Positions 43,325 to 55,099 of a stretch of DNA of 64,000 nt are shown here, piece by piece. Position numbers and translations under genes: made by a program. The stretch's first letter is position 1. Each line of letters starts with the position of its first letter. Below the pieces are notes generated by a model that saw only the letters and a list, made by a program, of their open reading frames with translations, had not been told where the DNA came from and made no database searches. The stretch comes from Nitzschia sp. pyKryTriq1 (lineage: Eukaryota; Bacillariophyta; Bacillariophyceae; Bacillariales; Bacillariaceae): NCBI GenBank assembly GCA_956465555.1, contig OY101120.1, positions 2,660,001 through 2,724,000 on the forward strand, read 5' to 3'.

Positions 43325-44508
43325 ATCAAGAGCACCGTGCTTTCACAGGTTAATGAGACTGGATGCTAAAGGGAGACTAAAGTGGTGAAATGAACATTAA
43401 AACATTTACATGAACAGGTGGCAGAGAGAGAATAATGTTGCCGGGAGCCTGCAGCGTACCTGCTAACCAACAACGTTTGCTTCCTGATGATGCGTAACTG
43501 AGATGCAGAAAACGCGCCGGCAAACCAGAGAATAAGCCAGCCCAATGTGAAGGCGTGGTGCGCAAAGGCCTGCCCTGTACCAATAATACGTAAAGATCAA
43601 CGGTCATGTCTGGCTTTCTCGGTTTGCACATGAATTGCCTTAAATATAATTGTACGTATTATCATATTTAATAAGTATTTTTGTTGATATATCTTTTACA
43701 TGTATTCATATTTAATAAGACTTATTTTTTGTGGAAGTAGTACATTATCGGCCTTCTTACGTATTATCATATTTAATAAGTTTTTTTTCAATATTTCTTT
43801 TACATGTTTTCATATTTAATAAGACTTATTTTTGTGGAAGTAGTACATTATCGGCCTTATATATAATTATTATGGGCCTTCTTTATTTCTTTTCGACCTA
43901 TTACATATTTAAAATGGTATGAATTAAATATAAATATCAACGAAATTTTATTTTAGTGCTCCAAAACAAGACTGATTTCCAAGACTAAGCGAGTGAATTC
44001 TGTCAACAAACTATTCAATCTATTACTCATTTTGTTCAACAATCTACTAACAGAATGGCAAAAGAAAACTTCCTTCAATTGGCTGCTCAAGCCTGCATGA
44101 TATCTACGATTGAAATGGTAGAATGGTGCAAAGCTCATGGGTTGGTTGCAAATACCTATGTGGTCGGTACCAAAACTTCCTTCTGAAGGCCCCTCGTATG
44201 TACTAACTGTACGTACTGGTACAGTACGAGAACAATAGTATGAGTACGCGTAATAATCTACGCCTGTACATGTAAATCCTTGTTTTATCATAAATATGTA
44301 CTGTAGTAACGGATGTACATGGCATGTGCCGGTATTATCTCTACAGTAGTACTACGGTATCAAGAGTCTCTCTATAGTAGATACGAAGTACTGTAGTACC
44401 GGTGCCGGTACTGTTGCGCTCTTCTCTCTCTCTCTCTCTCTCTCTACTAGTAGAGCAGAGAGCAGTCAAGTCAAGTCAAGTCAAGTCAAGTAGTAGTATT
44501 TGTGTGTC
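43325..44508. other. Right flank of the transposon block and upstream region of the PIP-box gene
   Basis: AT-rich tandem repeats are at 43655-43870. GC and GTAC-type motifs return after about 44200. A (TC)n run (44420-44448) and a (TCAAG)n run (44465-44490) lie just before the next start codon. No supported gene was found. Confidence 0.5.
43655..43870. repeat. AT-rich tandem repeat of about 113 bp, two copies
   Basis: Two units carry TATTATCATATTTAATAAG, CTTTTACATG and GGAAGTAGTACATTATCGGC, starting near 43655 and 43768. The second copy differs by small A/T-run changes. Confidence 0.85.
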
Positions 44509-44617
44509 ATGACCACCGCGAAAAGCAACAACAAGACGGCGGGGCGGCGTCAATCGACGCTGCAACAATTCTTTGCGTCGGGTGGTGCCCCAAAAAAGAA
44601 GAACATGTTGGTGCCTT

Positions 44618-44703
<86 letters not shown>

Positions 44704-47700
44704 ACAACAACAACAGCAACAACAGCAACAGCAACAGCAACAACAAAATCAGTTGTAGCTGCTGGTAGCAGCAGCAGCAGCAGCGATGAGGAAGAAGACG
44801 AAGCAATGATGAATGTCCCTCTTTCTTCTCTGGTACCACTACAACCACTACCACTACCACTACCACCACCACCACCACCACCACCACCACCACCAGCAGC
44901 AGCAGCAGCAACAGCAACAGCAACAGTAGCAGCAACGCCACAATCGGACTTGACACCCGCGCCGCCCTCCTCCAAACGACAACGGCGACAACAATGCTCG
45001 GAACAATCATCGTCATCGTCATCGTCAATCATTGTCATCAGAGACAAACCCCACTCGAGCAGCCGCACGGTGGTGGTGGAAACATCCGCCAGCACCAGCA
45101 CCAGCACCAGCCAAACTGCAAATATTCAAAGTACCAAAAGACGACTACTTTCTCAACCACAACGACAACGACAACGACAACGACAACTGAATAATATTAC
45201 GAATGACGATGATGATGATGATGATAATAGTACCTTGAAATTGTTTCGACAAGCCAAGGTACCATCGATTCGACGAATCGTCAGTCATTCGGCCATGGAA
45301 TTCATTCCACCTTTGTGTTGTTCTTCTTCTTCATCTTTTTCTTCATCTTTTTCTTCATCTTTTTCTTCCTTTTCTTCCACAAGTCGCCGCTGCCGGCGCT
45401 TCCGCCGCCATCCTTGGTCAACGACTCCATCACGACGCCTGCTGCACCCTCTGTTATCGATAGCAGGAAGAGGAAGAGGAGGCGGAGATAGGAATGACAA
45501 TACTACTACTACTACTACTACTACTTCCACCACTCCCACCACTCCCACCAACAACAGCAACAACAACAACAACAACAGCAATGTCGAGGATGATCGCCCA
45601 GAAGAAGAGTCGTCGTCGTCTTTGAACAGTATGAAACGCCGCAGCTCCAGCACTACTGCCTCTACTACTACAACAACGACTACTACTACTATTTCGTCTT
45701 GGAAGTCCCCCCGATGGGTCGAACTTGCACTCAATAGCAGCCGCAGCAGCAGCAGCAGCAGTAGTCAAGGGGTGGCGGCGGCGGCGGCGGTGGTGGTGGA
45801 ACACTTGGCATGGGATCCTCTGGGGGTGCTCTTGGCGGTGGCGCTGTCCAATCGCAAAGAAATCTTGATTTATGATTGGGATACTCTCCGGGCAGCCGAT
45901 TTACAAGGAAAAGCGCAATGGCAACGAAACAAACAACAACAACAGCAGCAACAGCAGCAACAACGAAACAAACAACAACGAAACAAGATGAAAATGAAAA
46001 TGAATACTAATACTACTACTGCTTCTACTACTACGACATCTGATGACAGCACCCTTCCAACACCACCAACACCACCGCCATTCAATCACACGACGACGAC
46101 GCTCTTTTCGATTCCTCCCATGATGCAATTTATGGTTCCTCATCCAATCTCTTGTTTGGAATGGAATCGATACAATCCGGATGAATTGGCAGTGGGATTC
46201 AAACATTCTAATGTTAATGCCAATGCAACTGCTAATGCAAATGCTAATGCAACAACAGGACTAGTTCATATCTATCAACTGGATCGCATTGTGGCATGGC
46301 AAGAAGAGCAACAACGAAACCGGCATTCTCAAAGTTACAATTCGTGGAGCGACGCTGCTGCTTCTGCTCCTGCTTCCTCCTCCTCATCATCATCAGCATT
46401 GCCCTCGTTGTATCCACCTTCCGAGACTTTGACATTGCTACAACCGCCTTGTTCTTCCGTGGCGGCTGCTGCTGCTTTTGGAAGAACAAGCAACATGTCT
46501 TTTAATCACCAAAAGACAAATGGAAGTGTGACGGCGATTGTCTTTGCCCAACCAATTACTGCAGCATCATCATCATCAGCATCATCATCATCAGCACATG
46601 AAGGAAACGACAATGTCGTCGACGATTCTGCTACTCATGTGATTGTCAGTGTAGGGCATGCCGTATATTGCTGGAAACTACCATCCATTTTTCGTTCTTC
46701 TTGGGAAACAGGAGAAGAAGAAGAAGATGGAGGAGCAATACTATCGCGTCATGCCCTCTTTCAGTGGCGATATCTCCCACCTTCACGCTGTACCTGCATC
46801 ACGGTTGTACTCCCTCGCAAGACCACCACCACCACCACCACCACTACTGCTACTGCTACTTCTCCTCCTATGGCTAGTACAGTGGTTCTTTCATCTTGGA
46901 TTATCTTGGCAATGCAAGGCGGCGGAGGCGGCGGCGGCGGAGGAGGAGGAGGACACTTTTGTCTCTTGGATTATACCCGAACGTCCAAGGAACGTGCCGC
47001 GTTTTCGTTACAAGACAAACCAGTGGTCATTCATGAATGGAACATCTCAATGCCGTCGTCGTCTTCTTCTTCTTCTTCTAACCATACCAATGGTGGCAAA
47101 GTGGTTCGATTGCACATATCTCCTCAAGTGATAGAGGGGCTTCCCACCACCACCAGGACGGATCAAGACACGAACGAACACGGGAGGAACATGTGGCTGG
47201 GACAGCTGCAATTGACGTGGGTGACGGCTAGCGGATGGGTCTTGCAAAGCCAATTGCATTTGGATCAGCATCAGCAGCAGCATCAGCATCCGCCTCATCC
47301 TAGAGCACCACCAGGTGGCGGGATGGCTAGTGCTCTCAGCCGCAGCACGAACATCAACAAGACGAAAAAGAAGAAGAACACATTGTCACTTCTCGGCAAT
47401 CGGACCAATCATCATCTTGCTGTGGGTGGCGGTAGTACTAGCACTACTGGCAGTGCTATTTCATCAAAACCGCACCGCCCAGGAGGACTCTTTTCAGCCA
47501 CTGCTCGACAGCAAAGCACAGCCAGCAGTAGCACTAAAAGCCGCAGCAGCAGCAGCAGCATGAAATCTTCATTCAAGTCTTCTCGTGCGGCTGTGACGGC
47601 CGCACGATCCGAGGAGTTGTCGTCATATCCAGCCGTGATTGTATCCTTGCCATCTTTATCCGCCAAGGTCGTATACGCTCCCCCCAAAGTTCAACTTTAT

Positions 47701-48075
47701 AATGCCCAGGGTGTTTTTGTTGGGCAGGATACTTCGGCGTACAGTGTTCCAGTCGATCCTATTCACGCCGACGTTGGTAGCAGCAGCAATAGCAGCAGCT
47801 CTTGGATGTTGTGGCCCGAAACGCCCACCATGTCCAAGTATTTGGGGCATCATGACAAGTATGTCTTGGACAATCAACCAAGGATTGTGCGAGAGACAGA
47901 ACGTGCGATTCGATTCTTTGACGCGAACAATAATCATTGTTTGGAAGCATCGCCGCCATCAACTTTGAGGGTCTGCGTCAAGACTCTCCCACAAGTCATG
48001 GCCTTGCATCCTGGGTTGGAATGGTTGGTCTTTGGAGTCGGGAATCGCCTTGTATTGTTGGCAAATCGAGCGTAA
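44509..48075 (+). CDS. N-terminal PIP-box, WD-repeat-like protein
   Basis: The real start is the ATG at 44509; the frame upstream has only non-ATG codons. The product has 1188 residues. Residues 15-22 are QSTLQQFF, a perfect PCNA-interacting (PIP) box of the form QxxLxxFF, followed by a Lys-rich patch (GAPKKKN). Long Thr/Ala, Pro, Ser and Gln tracts follow. Between them lie beta-propeller-like blades: VEHLAWDPLGVLLAVALSN then ILIYDWDTLRAADLQG, and PHPISCLEWNRYNPDELAVGF then GLVHIYQLDR, and later a conserved C-terminal part with GHHDKYVLDNQPRIV and FGVGNRLVLLANRA. This suggests a replication- or repair-associated factor recruited by the clamp, possibly a CRL4-type substrate receptor by analogy with Cdt2; that assignment is inference. 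I do not recognise a named orthologue. Confidence 0.75.
44617..44757 (+). repeat. (CAACAG)n coding repeat
   Basis: More than twenty 6-bp units, broken near the end by CAACAA, encode an Ala-Thr tract in the PIP-box gene. The same DNA reads as poly-Gln or Ser-Asn in other frames. Confidence 0.9.
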
Positions 48076-48799
48076 TGTAAATCTATTATCAGAATACTAC
48101 ATTATTATTGAAGCGTCTAGAAATCGATTAGCATTGTGCTGAATGCTTGTTGGGAATGCCGAATTACAGTAGTACTAGGCGGGTAGTGTAAACTTCCCTC
48201 CACCCCTCCACTACCACTACTACTACTGTATCGACATGGAATACCGGTACGGTGCGTCATAACCGTAAATCAAGATAAGGCTTTGACTGAAGAAGAGATT
48301 CGTATCATGTTAACGGTTGTACTTTGAATCAACCATAGTATCGTACCCGTAAACTAGAGCTGCATCAAGAATGGTCGACGAATGTGGCCAGACGATTTGC
48401 GTTTGGATCGACAAAAAGACTCGCCTGCGGCGAAAATGTGAGTCAGTCATGTAAAACGAATTGTCGAGGAGTCTTTCTAACGGGCGAGAGAATATTTCAA
48501 ATGACCCGCTCTTATGCCTGAACAAAAATATTTATATATGCCACGACGTGAATCACATACAATAACGGGTGAAAATACTCGCACACTTAGAGTTTCCACA
48601 TCTTCAATGAATTCGGAGAACGGATAGTGCTCCTAAGTACCAAAATATGCTCGCCGGACGGCACTTTTTTCATCGGTCACATAGATCAGCAACGGGTCGG
48701 AACGGCTCCCAAATTTTCTGTGGAAGCAAAAGACAAAGGTCCACCGGATAGTTTGTTTTCACATTTTGTGTGAAGAGATTGGTTCTCAAAGAGATAGGT
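48076..48799. other. Intergenic region upstream of the MYB gene
   Basis: No gene was recognised. The segment 48770-48799 is open in frame with the MYB ORF but contains no ATG. Confidence 0.4.
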
Positions 48800-50479
48800 A
48801 TGCAATCGGCAGCAATGGCAATTTCTTTTGAACCTAACCAGAAGAGAAAGCACGTCGATCAAAATTTGCCCATGGCACCCTCCGATCTATCAAAGTCCGT
48901 CAACAACAACAAAGTTATGCAAGATCCTTTGGGCGCTCTCGCCTCAGCTGCAATGGCAGCAGAAGCATCTGAAAATTCGGATTCGTCACGAAGCAGTCAT
49001 GACGGTAAACTGAACACAAAAAATGTCAAGTCGACAAAGGTTCTCGGTGTTGAAACCCCTACTACAAGCTCCCCTACGACCAAGGAGTCGGCTCCTGCTG
49101 ACAAGATCAGCACGAATGGTAGTCCCGTGGTTCCTCCAACAATTTCGTTTCACAAACCCCAGTCTCCACCATCTGGCTCCCCATCGTTTCCTTATCCACG
49201 AACTGCCATGTATCCACCTCCTCCGCCAAACGGATTCTACTCCCCCTATCCTCCACCGCGTGACTACGGAGCGTGGGGAGCTGCTGCTCGAGGAGGACCG
49301 CCTCCGTATCCGTATTGGAAGCAATCACATCCTCCCCGAGGCCCCTATCCTCCGCCAACACCGGGATCTTACCACCACATGTATCATCATGCCCCGCCAT
49401 TACCTCCTTATGGCTACCGTGGTGGTGGCCCGAGCAGCAGTCCTACAAGATCCTCGGATGCTGGCTCCTCTGGTAAGGTGTCACCCGAGTCTCCGATGGA
49501 ACATCATGGAAATTCGAATCCATCAACTCCGACCTTGGTGCGAGTCTCTCCCCCTGGCAAACAAAGTCCTCTGGACCAACCAGAACTTGTCGAGGATACC
49601 ACCGGCAAGGACCATGATAGTCGAGCCATCTTCAAGAGACGCGCATCAATGGGCAAGTGGACGGAAGTGGAAGATAATCTCCTTCGCCATGCGGTTTCCG
49701 ACTTTCAAGGCAAGAGTTGGAAGAAGATTGCATCTCGTCTACCTGGACGAACAGATGTTCAATGCCTCCACCGATGGCAAAAAGTTCTCAAGCCTGGTCT
49801 TATCAAGGGACCCTGGACACCCGACGAAGACGCCAAGGTGGTTCGACTGGTCAAGCTCCATGGCAACAAAAAGTGGAGTTTCATTGCCCGGCAGCTGAAA
49901 GGTCGCTTGGGTAAGCAATGCCGAGAACGATGGTACAACCATTTGAATCCTGACATCAACAAGAGTGAATGGACCGAAGAGGAAGATCAAATGTTAGTGG
50001 ATGCACACAACGAGCTGGGCAATCGCTGGGCCGAGCTCGCCAAACGCCTTCCGGGACGAACTGATAATGCTATCAAGAATCGTTGGAACTCTACCATCAA
50101 GCGAATGGTCTCCAAGGACGGAAAGCTAATGTCCGGCAGCAGCGGTACTACTACCTTTACTACAAGTTGCCAACAGCGAAAACAACAGCGACGAGAATCG
50201 GCCTCTTCCGCGTCGTCTTCGTCTTCGTCTGTTGACACACCACCCATCAAACGCTCTAAAACCGAAGATAGCGCCGCAGAAGCCTTAAGCAACCTTGCCA
50301 CTTCACCCAATTCGGCAACCCGAAGAACGCCTGACATCGTTGTTGATGGCAAAGTACCTGTCTCGATTCAAGCTCCTCGATTAGACGAGTCGTCGGCTGC
50401 CACTACCACTCGGAGTGACGCCAACCTGTTGTTGGGATTCAACCGAAGCTCCCCCGCTGTCTCTTCGGTATCTTCTTAG
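48800..50479 (+). CDS. Three-repeat MYB transcription factor (MYB3R / c-Myb type)
   Basis: A 559-residue protein starts at the ATG at 48800; the track upstream opens on GTG only. Three consecutive MYB repeats span about residues 285-440: R1 [15 protein letters not shown]...[14 protein letters not shown]...HRWQKVL; R2 [15 protein letters not shown]...[13 protein letters not shown]...ERWYNHL; R3 [15 protein letters not shown]...[14 protein letters not shown]...NRWNSTI. All nine Trp are present, as in c-Myb and plant MYB3R proteins that regulate G2/M genes through MSA-like AACGG sites. The N-terminal 280 residues are Pro/Gly/Tyr-rich, including a YPPPPP stretch and a region like a disordered activation domain. 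The C-terminal tail is Ser/Thr-rich. A cell-cycle role is by family, not shown here. Confidence 0.92.
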   Translation: MQSAAMAISFEPNQKRKHVDQNLPMAPSDLSKSVNNNKVMQDPLGALASAAMAAEASENSDSSRSSHDGKLNTKNVKSTKVLGVETPTTSSPTTKESAPADKISTNGSPVVPPTISFHKPQSPPSGSPSFPYPRTAMYPPPPPNGFYSPYPPPRDYGAWGAAARGGPPPYPYWKQSHPPRGPYPPPTPGSYHHMYHHAPPLPPYGYRGGGPSSSPTRSSDAGSSGKVSPESPMEHHGNSNPSTPTLVRVSPPGKQSPLDQPELVEDTTGKDHDSRAIFKRRASMGKWTEVEDNLLRHAVSDFQGKSWKKIASRLPGRTDVQCLHRWQKVLKPGLIKGPWTPDEDAKVVRLVKLHGNKKWSFIARQLKGRLGKQCRERWYNHLNPDINKSEWTEEEDQMLVDAHNELGNRWAELAKRLPGRTDNAIKNRWNSTIKRMVSKDGKLMSGSSGTTTFTTSCQQRKQQRRESASSASSSSSSVDTPPIKRSKTEDSAAEALSNLATSPNSATRRTPDIVVDGKVPVSIQAPRLDESSAATTTRSDANLLLGFNRSSPAVSSVSS

Positions 50480-52642
50480 AATAAGAAGAAGAATGATGAA
50501 GATGCACCATTGCCGACTCAACTCTTTATGCATATACGCATTGTGCGATAGCGTCATAATATACTACGAGGTGTACACTACGAGTAGACATAAAGTAAGA
50601 ACCTACTATCGTCGCCTACTACCGGTATAGTACTACTAATAGTAGTAGTAGGATATAATAGTTCTCCCAGCAGGGTCCCCACCATCGTCACCACCGACAC
50701 GAGAGAATTACTATTTACTATGATAGTAGTCCATCATAACCGAGAAATAACGTTTTCGGCCTTATCGATGCCTGCGGCAGTGGTCTAAAAAAAAGAGGGA
50801 GTAGTAGTTGCCCCTTCATTCTGTAGTCGGATTTCCGCCCTTTTCACATGCTCTCTTTCCTCTCTCGCAACGTCTTGTCACGATGAAAATGATGAAACGC
50901 AAAAGGTCATTTTACTCAAAGCCTCGCCTGTGCCCATGGGGGTGATCTCCATCGACGCATTCAAGAAATATGTAGCCGGTGTGTCTACGTTGAGTTTGGC
51001 TTCGAGGGAGATGTACTCGGAATCTACATCTTGATGGCCTTATAAGGGATGGATGGGTGAGTGGATGGATGGATAGATGGGTGGCTAGATGGGTTGATGG
51101 ATCGGCGGGGTATATCTTGCAAACAAGCTGGCTGCTATATTTAGAACGTACGGACGCAACCATGTATGGAACTGATGATGGTAGAGCAAGCTATAGCTGC
51201 TTCTATATATTTATACATTGCAATACACACGGTCTACGCGACTCGTACGACCATAGTCTGCCCGTCGTCGGTAGATAATGTCCTGAAGGATCTTCCACGC
51301 TAGTGCGCGCCGTGCATGCGCAGACGCCCTAGCCACGACCAGTCGATGACGTGGTCGGCCCGTAATGACTCGGGTGCGTGTGAGACGCGCGACGTACGAC
51401 TGGCCCCCGTCCGTTGCTAAGACTCAACAGAAACTACAAGTCTATGTACTAGACTGCAACTGCCAAACAGGCACCGAAAATAGCTCATCACATAAAATGA
51501 GATTCAAACCACATGAAATAGATTCATCTGGTCAACCATGTGAAAGTCATGCAAGATTAATATTTCGCCAAGTCAGCGCAATATCTTTTCTCAACAATTG
51601 ATTTTGAAACAAGTAGTTCCAAAATAACCATTCATTTCTACGTTAACCCTTTTGTGTCGGATGTCTGAGTGTTGTGCGCCCGATCTTTCGCTATTTTGAA
51701 AGGCACATGTATCCAGTCAAACAACCGCTACTCCGAAGGCGGGCAATTGGGTTGAATCGCAAATAAAAGATAATAATGTTCTCTCTTCGAGGACCTTGTT
51801 GCTACTGTACAACAGGAACAGTACGACGTACATCTACAGAAATCGTTACTACTACTACTAGATACGTTGAGCGAAGCGATAGTATAGCTTCCGATAAAAA
51901 TTTCGGAACATGACAATGACAGCGATAAAAATTTCGGAACATAACAAGGACAGCTCTTTCGTATGCCGGATGCTTCCATATAAATTGTCCAACCTGCTAC
52001 AAGGCCCCTAAATCCCGAAATTCTCCCGAGATAGCGCTTTCCTACCGGTACCATCATGTACTGCGAACTAAAATATCTTCCGAAAAAAATTCCGGATAAA
52101 ATGATACACAAACTACTACTACTATCTTTTTCCCTCCTTTTTTTCTTTTATAAAATCCATGCAAACTACCTTAAGGAACCCGGCGGTTCAAGGTGGAGTT
52201 AAAATACGACGCGGGGAGGAGTTTTCATCATTTAAACGCATGTGACACCAATCTTCTTCTTTTTCCTTGCTTTTCCCCTCGTTTTTCTTTCTTAAAATCC
52301 GAGCAAACTACGTGGGGGGTGGCTAGCCGCCATTGCCACAAGCGAAAGCAATCGTATCAGTCGGCATGCGTACAGCGTACTGTACTGTACGGACGAAATG
52401 AACATGATTTATTCTGTCGCATCGCGCGTCCTATCATCATCTGATCGTGGCAGCTCTCATAATATAGCATAATACCACTAATATCACTTAGACTTTCGTT
52501 GAAACCATATTGATACCGGGTATATTCATACGCCGCATTGCCGTGCCGTGCCGTGCCGTGCCGTGCCGAGTGAGTGGAGTGAGTGGATGGGGTGAGTGAG
52601 AGAGTGGGGTGAGTGAGTGAGTGAGTCGCAAGCAGCATTATT
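50480..52642. other. Long intergenic region with old repeat copies
   Basis: It contains one copy (51158-51215) of a sequence repeated near 53920 and 58220, a second repeat (about 51660-51800) whose paralogue near 57090-57660 carries an insertion, a GATG/GTGG-rich stretch (51048-51105), a local duplication of GATAAAAATTTCGGAACA (51893, 51933), and (GTGCC)n then GTGAGT runs just before the next gene (52540-52625). No gene is supported. Confidence 0.5.
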
Positions 52643-53815
52643 ATGTCTTCATCGGGAGCCGCCGAGAACGATCACAATCATAACACTACTACTAGCGCCC
52701 GGCGCCAATCTCCTGCTTTGCTGGAGGCATCCATATTATCATCTTCCTTTTCCTACGAGTGCTGGGATGAAACGGTGAGAGGAATTGCCAATGTGTTGGC
52801 TCATTTACGCGGAACGTGGTACAGCAACAGCAACAGCAACAGCAACAATGATACTTCACAACCCATCAGTAGTAGTACGGATGGGTCTTATGGGAGAGAA
52901 CGACAACTGCTGGAAAAGAAGTACGTGACACCAGTGAAATATGGAGCGGGAGCGGCGCTCTTCTTGTTTGTGAATTTTCGTATCACGGGAAGCCCCAGAT
53001 TTCAAGCATGGCGCCAAAATTGGGTCGCCCAATCATGGGGGCAGCAGCGCCGACAGAAGCAGCCGCAGCAGCAGCCCCACCACCACCACCACCACCACCA
53101 CCACCACCAGCAGCAGCAGCAGCAGCAGCTGGCAGTGGGTAGAGAACCGCCTTTTTTGGCCAGACCAAGGAAGAATACCTCCAACAGTACCAGCATCAGC
53201 AGCCGCTCGAAGCAGAATTATGATTCAGCATCCCATCATATGAATAACAAGCATCATCATCACCACCATCCTCCTCCTCCTCATCCGGTTGTTGGTGTTG
53301 GATATTTAGAAGCCAAACGAGAACGAGAAATCCAAGCGGCCATGCAGTCGATGCGCCTCCTGACCGATATTCTAGTCAGCGTCAGTGTCGGAATCTCTGG
53401 CACGTTATGGTTACTACAAGCGCATCAACATTCGATGCGCCGAGATTTCGAAGAGGCCCCCTTGGTGGCAGGAAGGAGTGTAGTAGTCGAACAAATGTGC
53501 GGACCCTTTTTGGAAATTGACGCCAAAGCTGCTATTGCTATTACTAATGCAAAGGACAAGAAACGAACAAGAGCCCTCCTGATAGACAACCACCACAACA
53601 ACAAAAATTATCATGATGATAATGATGACGATGATGATGGTGATCATGATGATGATGATAATCCAAATGATCCAAACATGGTCACTTTCACAAAATTCAT
53701 TATCAATTGTCAGCTCCGCCGAGATTTCGAAACTCGAGTTCGAACCGAACAGGGTCTATCCAAGGATGAACCAGTTTCCATTCCGGATCCTGGACTGGCA
53801 CGATCATACAAGTAG
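52643..53815 (+). CDS. Low-complexity protein with two predicted membrane segments, unknown family
   Basis: A 390-residue single-exon frame starts at the ATG at 52643. Two hydrophobic stretches, VKYGAGAALFLFVNF (about 98-112) and LLTDILVSVSVGISGTLWLL (about 238-257), are separated by poly-His/poly-Gln tracts and a Pro/His run. A run of acidic residues (about 320-345) precedes a conserved-looking end, MVTFTKFIINCQLRRDFETRVRTEQG. A segment rich in Arg and Glu (YLEAKREREIQAAMQSMR) precedes the second span and may be a membrane-proximal helix. An organellar or endomembrane location is plausible, but no family or function is recognised. Confidence 0.6.
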   Translation: MSSSGAAENDHNHNTTTSARRQSPALLEASILSSSFSYECWDETVRGIANVLAHLRGTWYSNSNSNSNNDTSQPISSSTDGSYGRERQLLEKKYVTPVKYGAGAALFLFVNFRITGSPRFQAWRQNWVAQSWGQQRRQKQPQQQPHHHHHHHHHHQQQQQQQLAVGREPPFLARPRKNTSNSTSISSRSKQNYDSASHHMNNKHHHHHHPPPPHPVVGVGYLEAKREREIQAAMQSMRLLTDILVSVSVGISGTLWLLQAHQHSMRRDFEEAPLVAGRSVVVEQMCGPFLEIDAKAAIAITNAKDKKRTRALLIDNHHNNKNYHDDNDDDDDGDHDDDDNPNDPNMVTFTKFIINCQLRRDFETRVRTEQGLSKDEPVSIPDPGLARSYK

Positions 53816-54079
53816 GACAAACTTATAAGGACGATGCTGCGTGGTCGGTAGCAGTATTAGCCAACGAAGAAGAAGGGATGGACGGATAGATGGAACTGAC
53901 TGCTCTACAACGGACGACGAAACCATGTATATGGAACTGATGATGGTAGAGCAAGCAATGGCTGCTCCAATTATTAAATTTATACATGAACTATCAAAGG
54001 AAACACAGATACCGCATGAGACGATTCAACAAAGAATAAACACGAAACACAAGTCGCCAACATTGAGGATTCGAGTGTA

Positions 54080-54437
54080 GCCGCTACAAGTCGTAGCGGG
54101 AGAATCGCCTAGGAAGGAGGTGCTCGATTTGGCTCATAATGCGGCCAGTCTCGTCGTCGTTGGCTTTGTGATTGAGCGAGGAGGAGGAATAGCCAGGAGG
54201 AGTCTCGTCAGAAGAGTTTCGGCCTTCTTCGTGGACGTTATCACGGTGATCATGATGGGCGTCAAAAAGAGCGCGGATATTGTCCAAGTACCCCGGAGGA
54301 ATATCAACAGAAAGCTGGGCTGCGTCCATGTATGCATTGGCCTGGATTGCGAAACTTAACAGGGAGTCGTTTTCTTCTTCCCGTCCTGCTGCTGCTGCTG
54401 CTTTCTCCTCCTCCTCCACTTGCCATCCATGATGAGC
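54080..54437 (-). pseudogene. 5'-truncated HSF gene copy (C-terminal exon fragment)
   Basis: On the minus strand this stretch encodes a close copy of the C-terminal third of the HSF at 58394-59682: HHGWQVEEEE, poly-Ala, SFAIQANAYMDAAQLSVDI, DDETGRIM and the final residues. Several in-frame length changes have accumulated. Homology stops abruptly at about 54437, before the DNA-binding domain; the ORF extends further upstream only into unrelated sequence. No promoter or DNA-binding domain is attached, so it is best called a pseudogene fragment. Flanking non-coding sequence (about 53920-54060) also matches the flank of the intact gene, so it arose by segmental duplication. Confidence 0.85.
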
Positions 54438-55099
54438 AGGTGTGTTGAAAATGCGAACAACTGGGAACACGCTGATGCAATTTACTGCAAAGTTATGTTG
54501 TAGTTTCAAAGCACTGTATGTGTTTGTGTTGGGATCCGCAAAATCGGAACACCTGCACCCTACTAGTACCTTTAACAAATTACGTACGATGCGGGCGAAA
54601 TTCTGTGCTTTCGCTTTCACTTTCCATTACATACTCCTACTATTGGTCTTCGTGGTTACATTTTCCAATCTCGAAACGCCGTTATGTTGGGTTGAATTCG
54701 CATTCCCTTCTGCGTCTTCCTCCTGTATGTACTGTACTGTACCAGACCGCCGCGTACAAAAGGAGAATAGTCAGTTAATAGTCAGTTTGCCAGTTACTGG
54801 TAATTGTCAGAATCGACCTGGTACGTTGTCGCATTGAATTACACGGAAGTTAGTGTATGAAGAATGCGCACTCGCCATGGTACGGTACAGTAGTACGGTG
54901 GTACTGTACTCGTACATTCGGACAGTAGTTGTTAGTAATATGATAGTGGTATGAGAGTGGGCATCATACGGTAGTATGTACGGTTATTGTGCCATGCAAA
55001 TTTTGGAAAAATAAGATGTATACGAATAGTTCTCCGCCGCGATGATGATTCATTCATTGACTATATATTCATTCCGTATCATCCCAATTCAGCAACAGC
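54438..55099. other. Intergenic region with duplicated segment
   Basis: About 54657-54715 is nearly identical to 57922-57980 (ACATTTTCCAATCTCGAAAC onward). Adjacent sequence (54608-54640) matches 57855-57885 in inverted orientation. No gene was seen. Confidence 0.5.

Larger units (their letters stand above)
32700..43930. mobile_element. Helitron-like rolling-circle transposon block (ends not fixed)
   Basis: The block is AT-rich and nearly free of the trinucleotide repeats and GTACCGGTAC motifs seen in the flanks. It holds a Rep/helicase gene (+), an upstream 2OG-oxygenase-like gene (+) and a convergent Cys-rich gene (-). Two arrays of 160-180 bp tandem repeats (34605-35130 and 40767-41466) bracket the Rep/helicase gene; subterminal tandem repeats are known in Helitron2/Helentron elements. 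Neither a clear 5' TC nor a 3' CTRR-hairpin end could be identified by eye, and I cannot tell whether all three genes belong to one element or to nested insertions. Confidence 0.6.

Noticed and set aside
44507-45107. Long minus-strand ORFs rich in Leu and Val opposite the CAACAG repeat
   Set aside because: Shadows of the repeat: poly-Leu/Val on the minus strand arises automatically from CAG/CAA runs.
54438-54620. N-terminal part of the ORF fused to the HSF fragment
   Set aside because: Homology to HSF stops at about 54437; the upstream residues show no conservation and appear to be chance read-through into flanking DNA.
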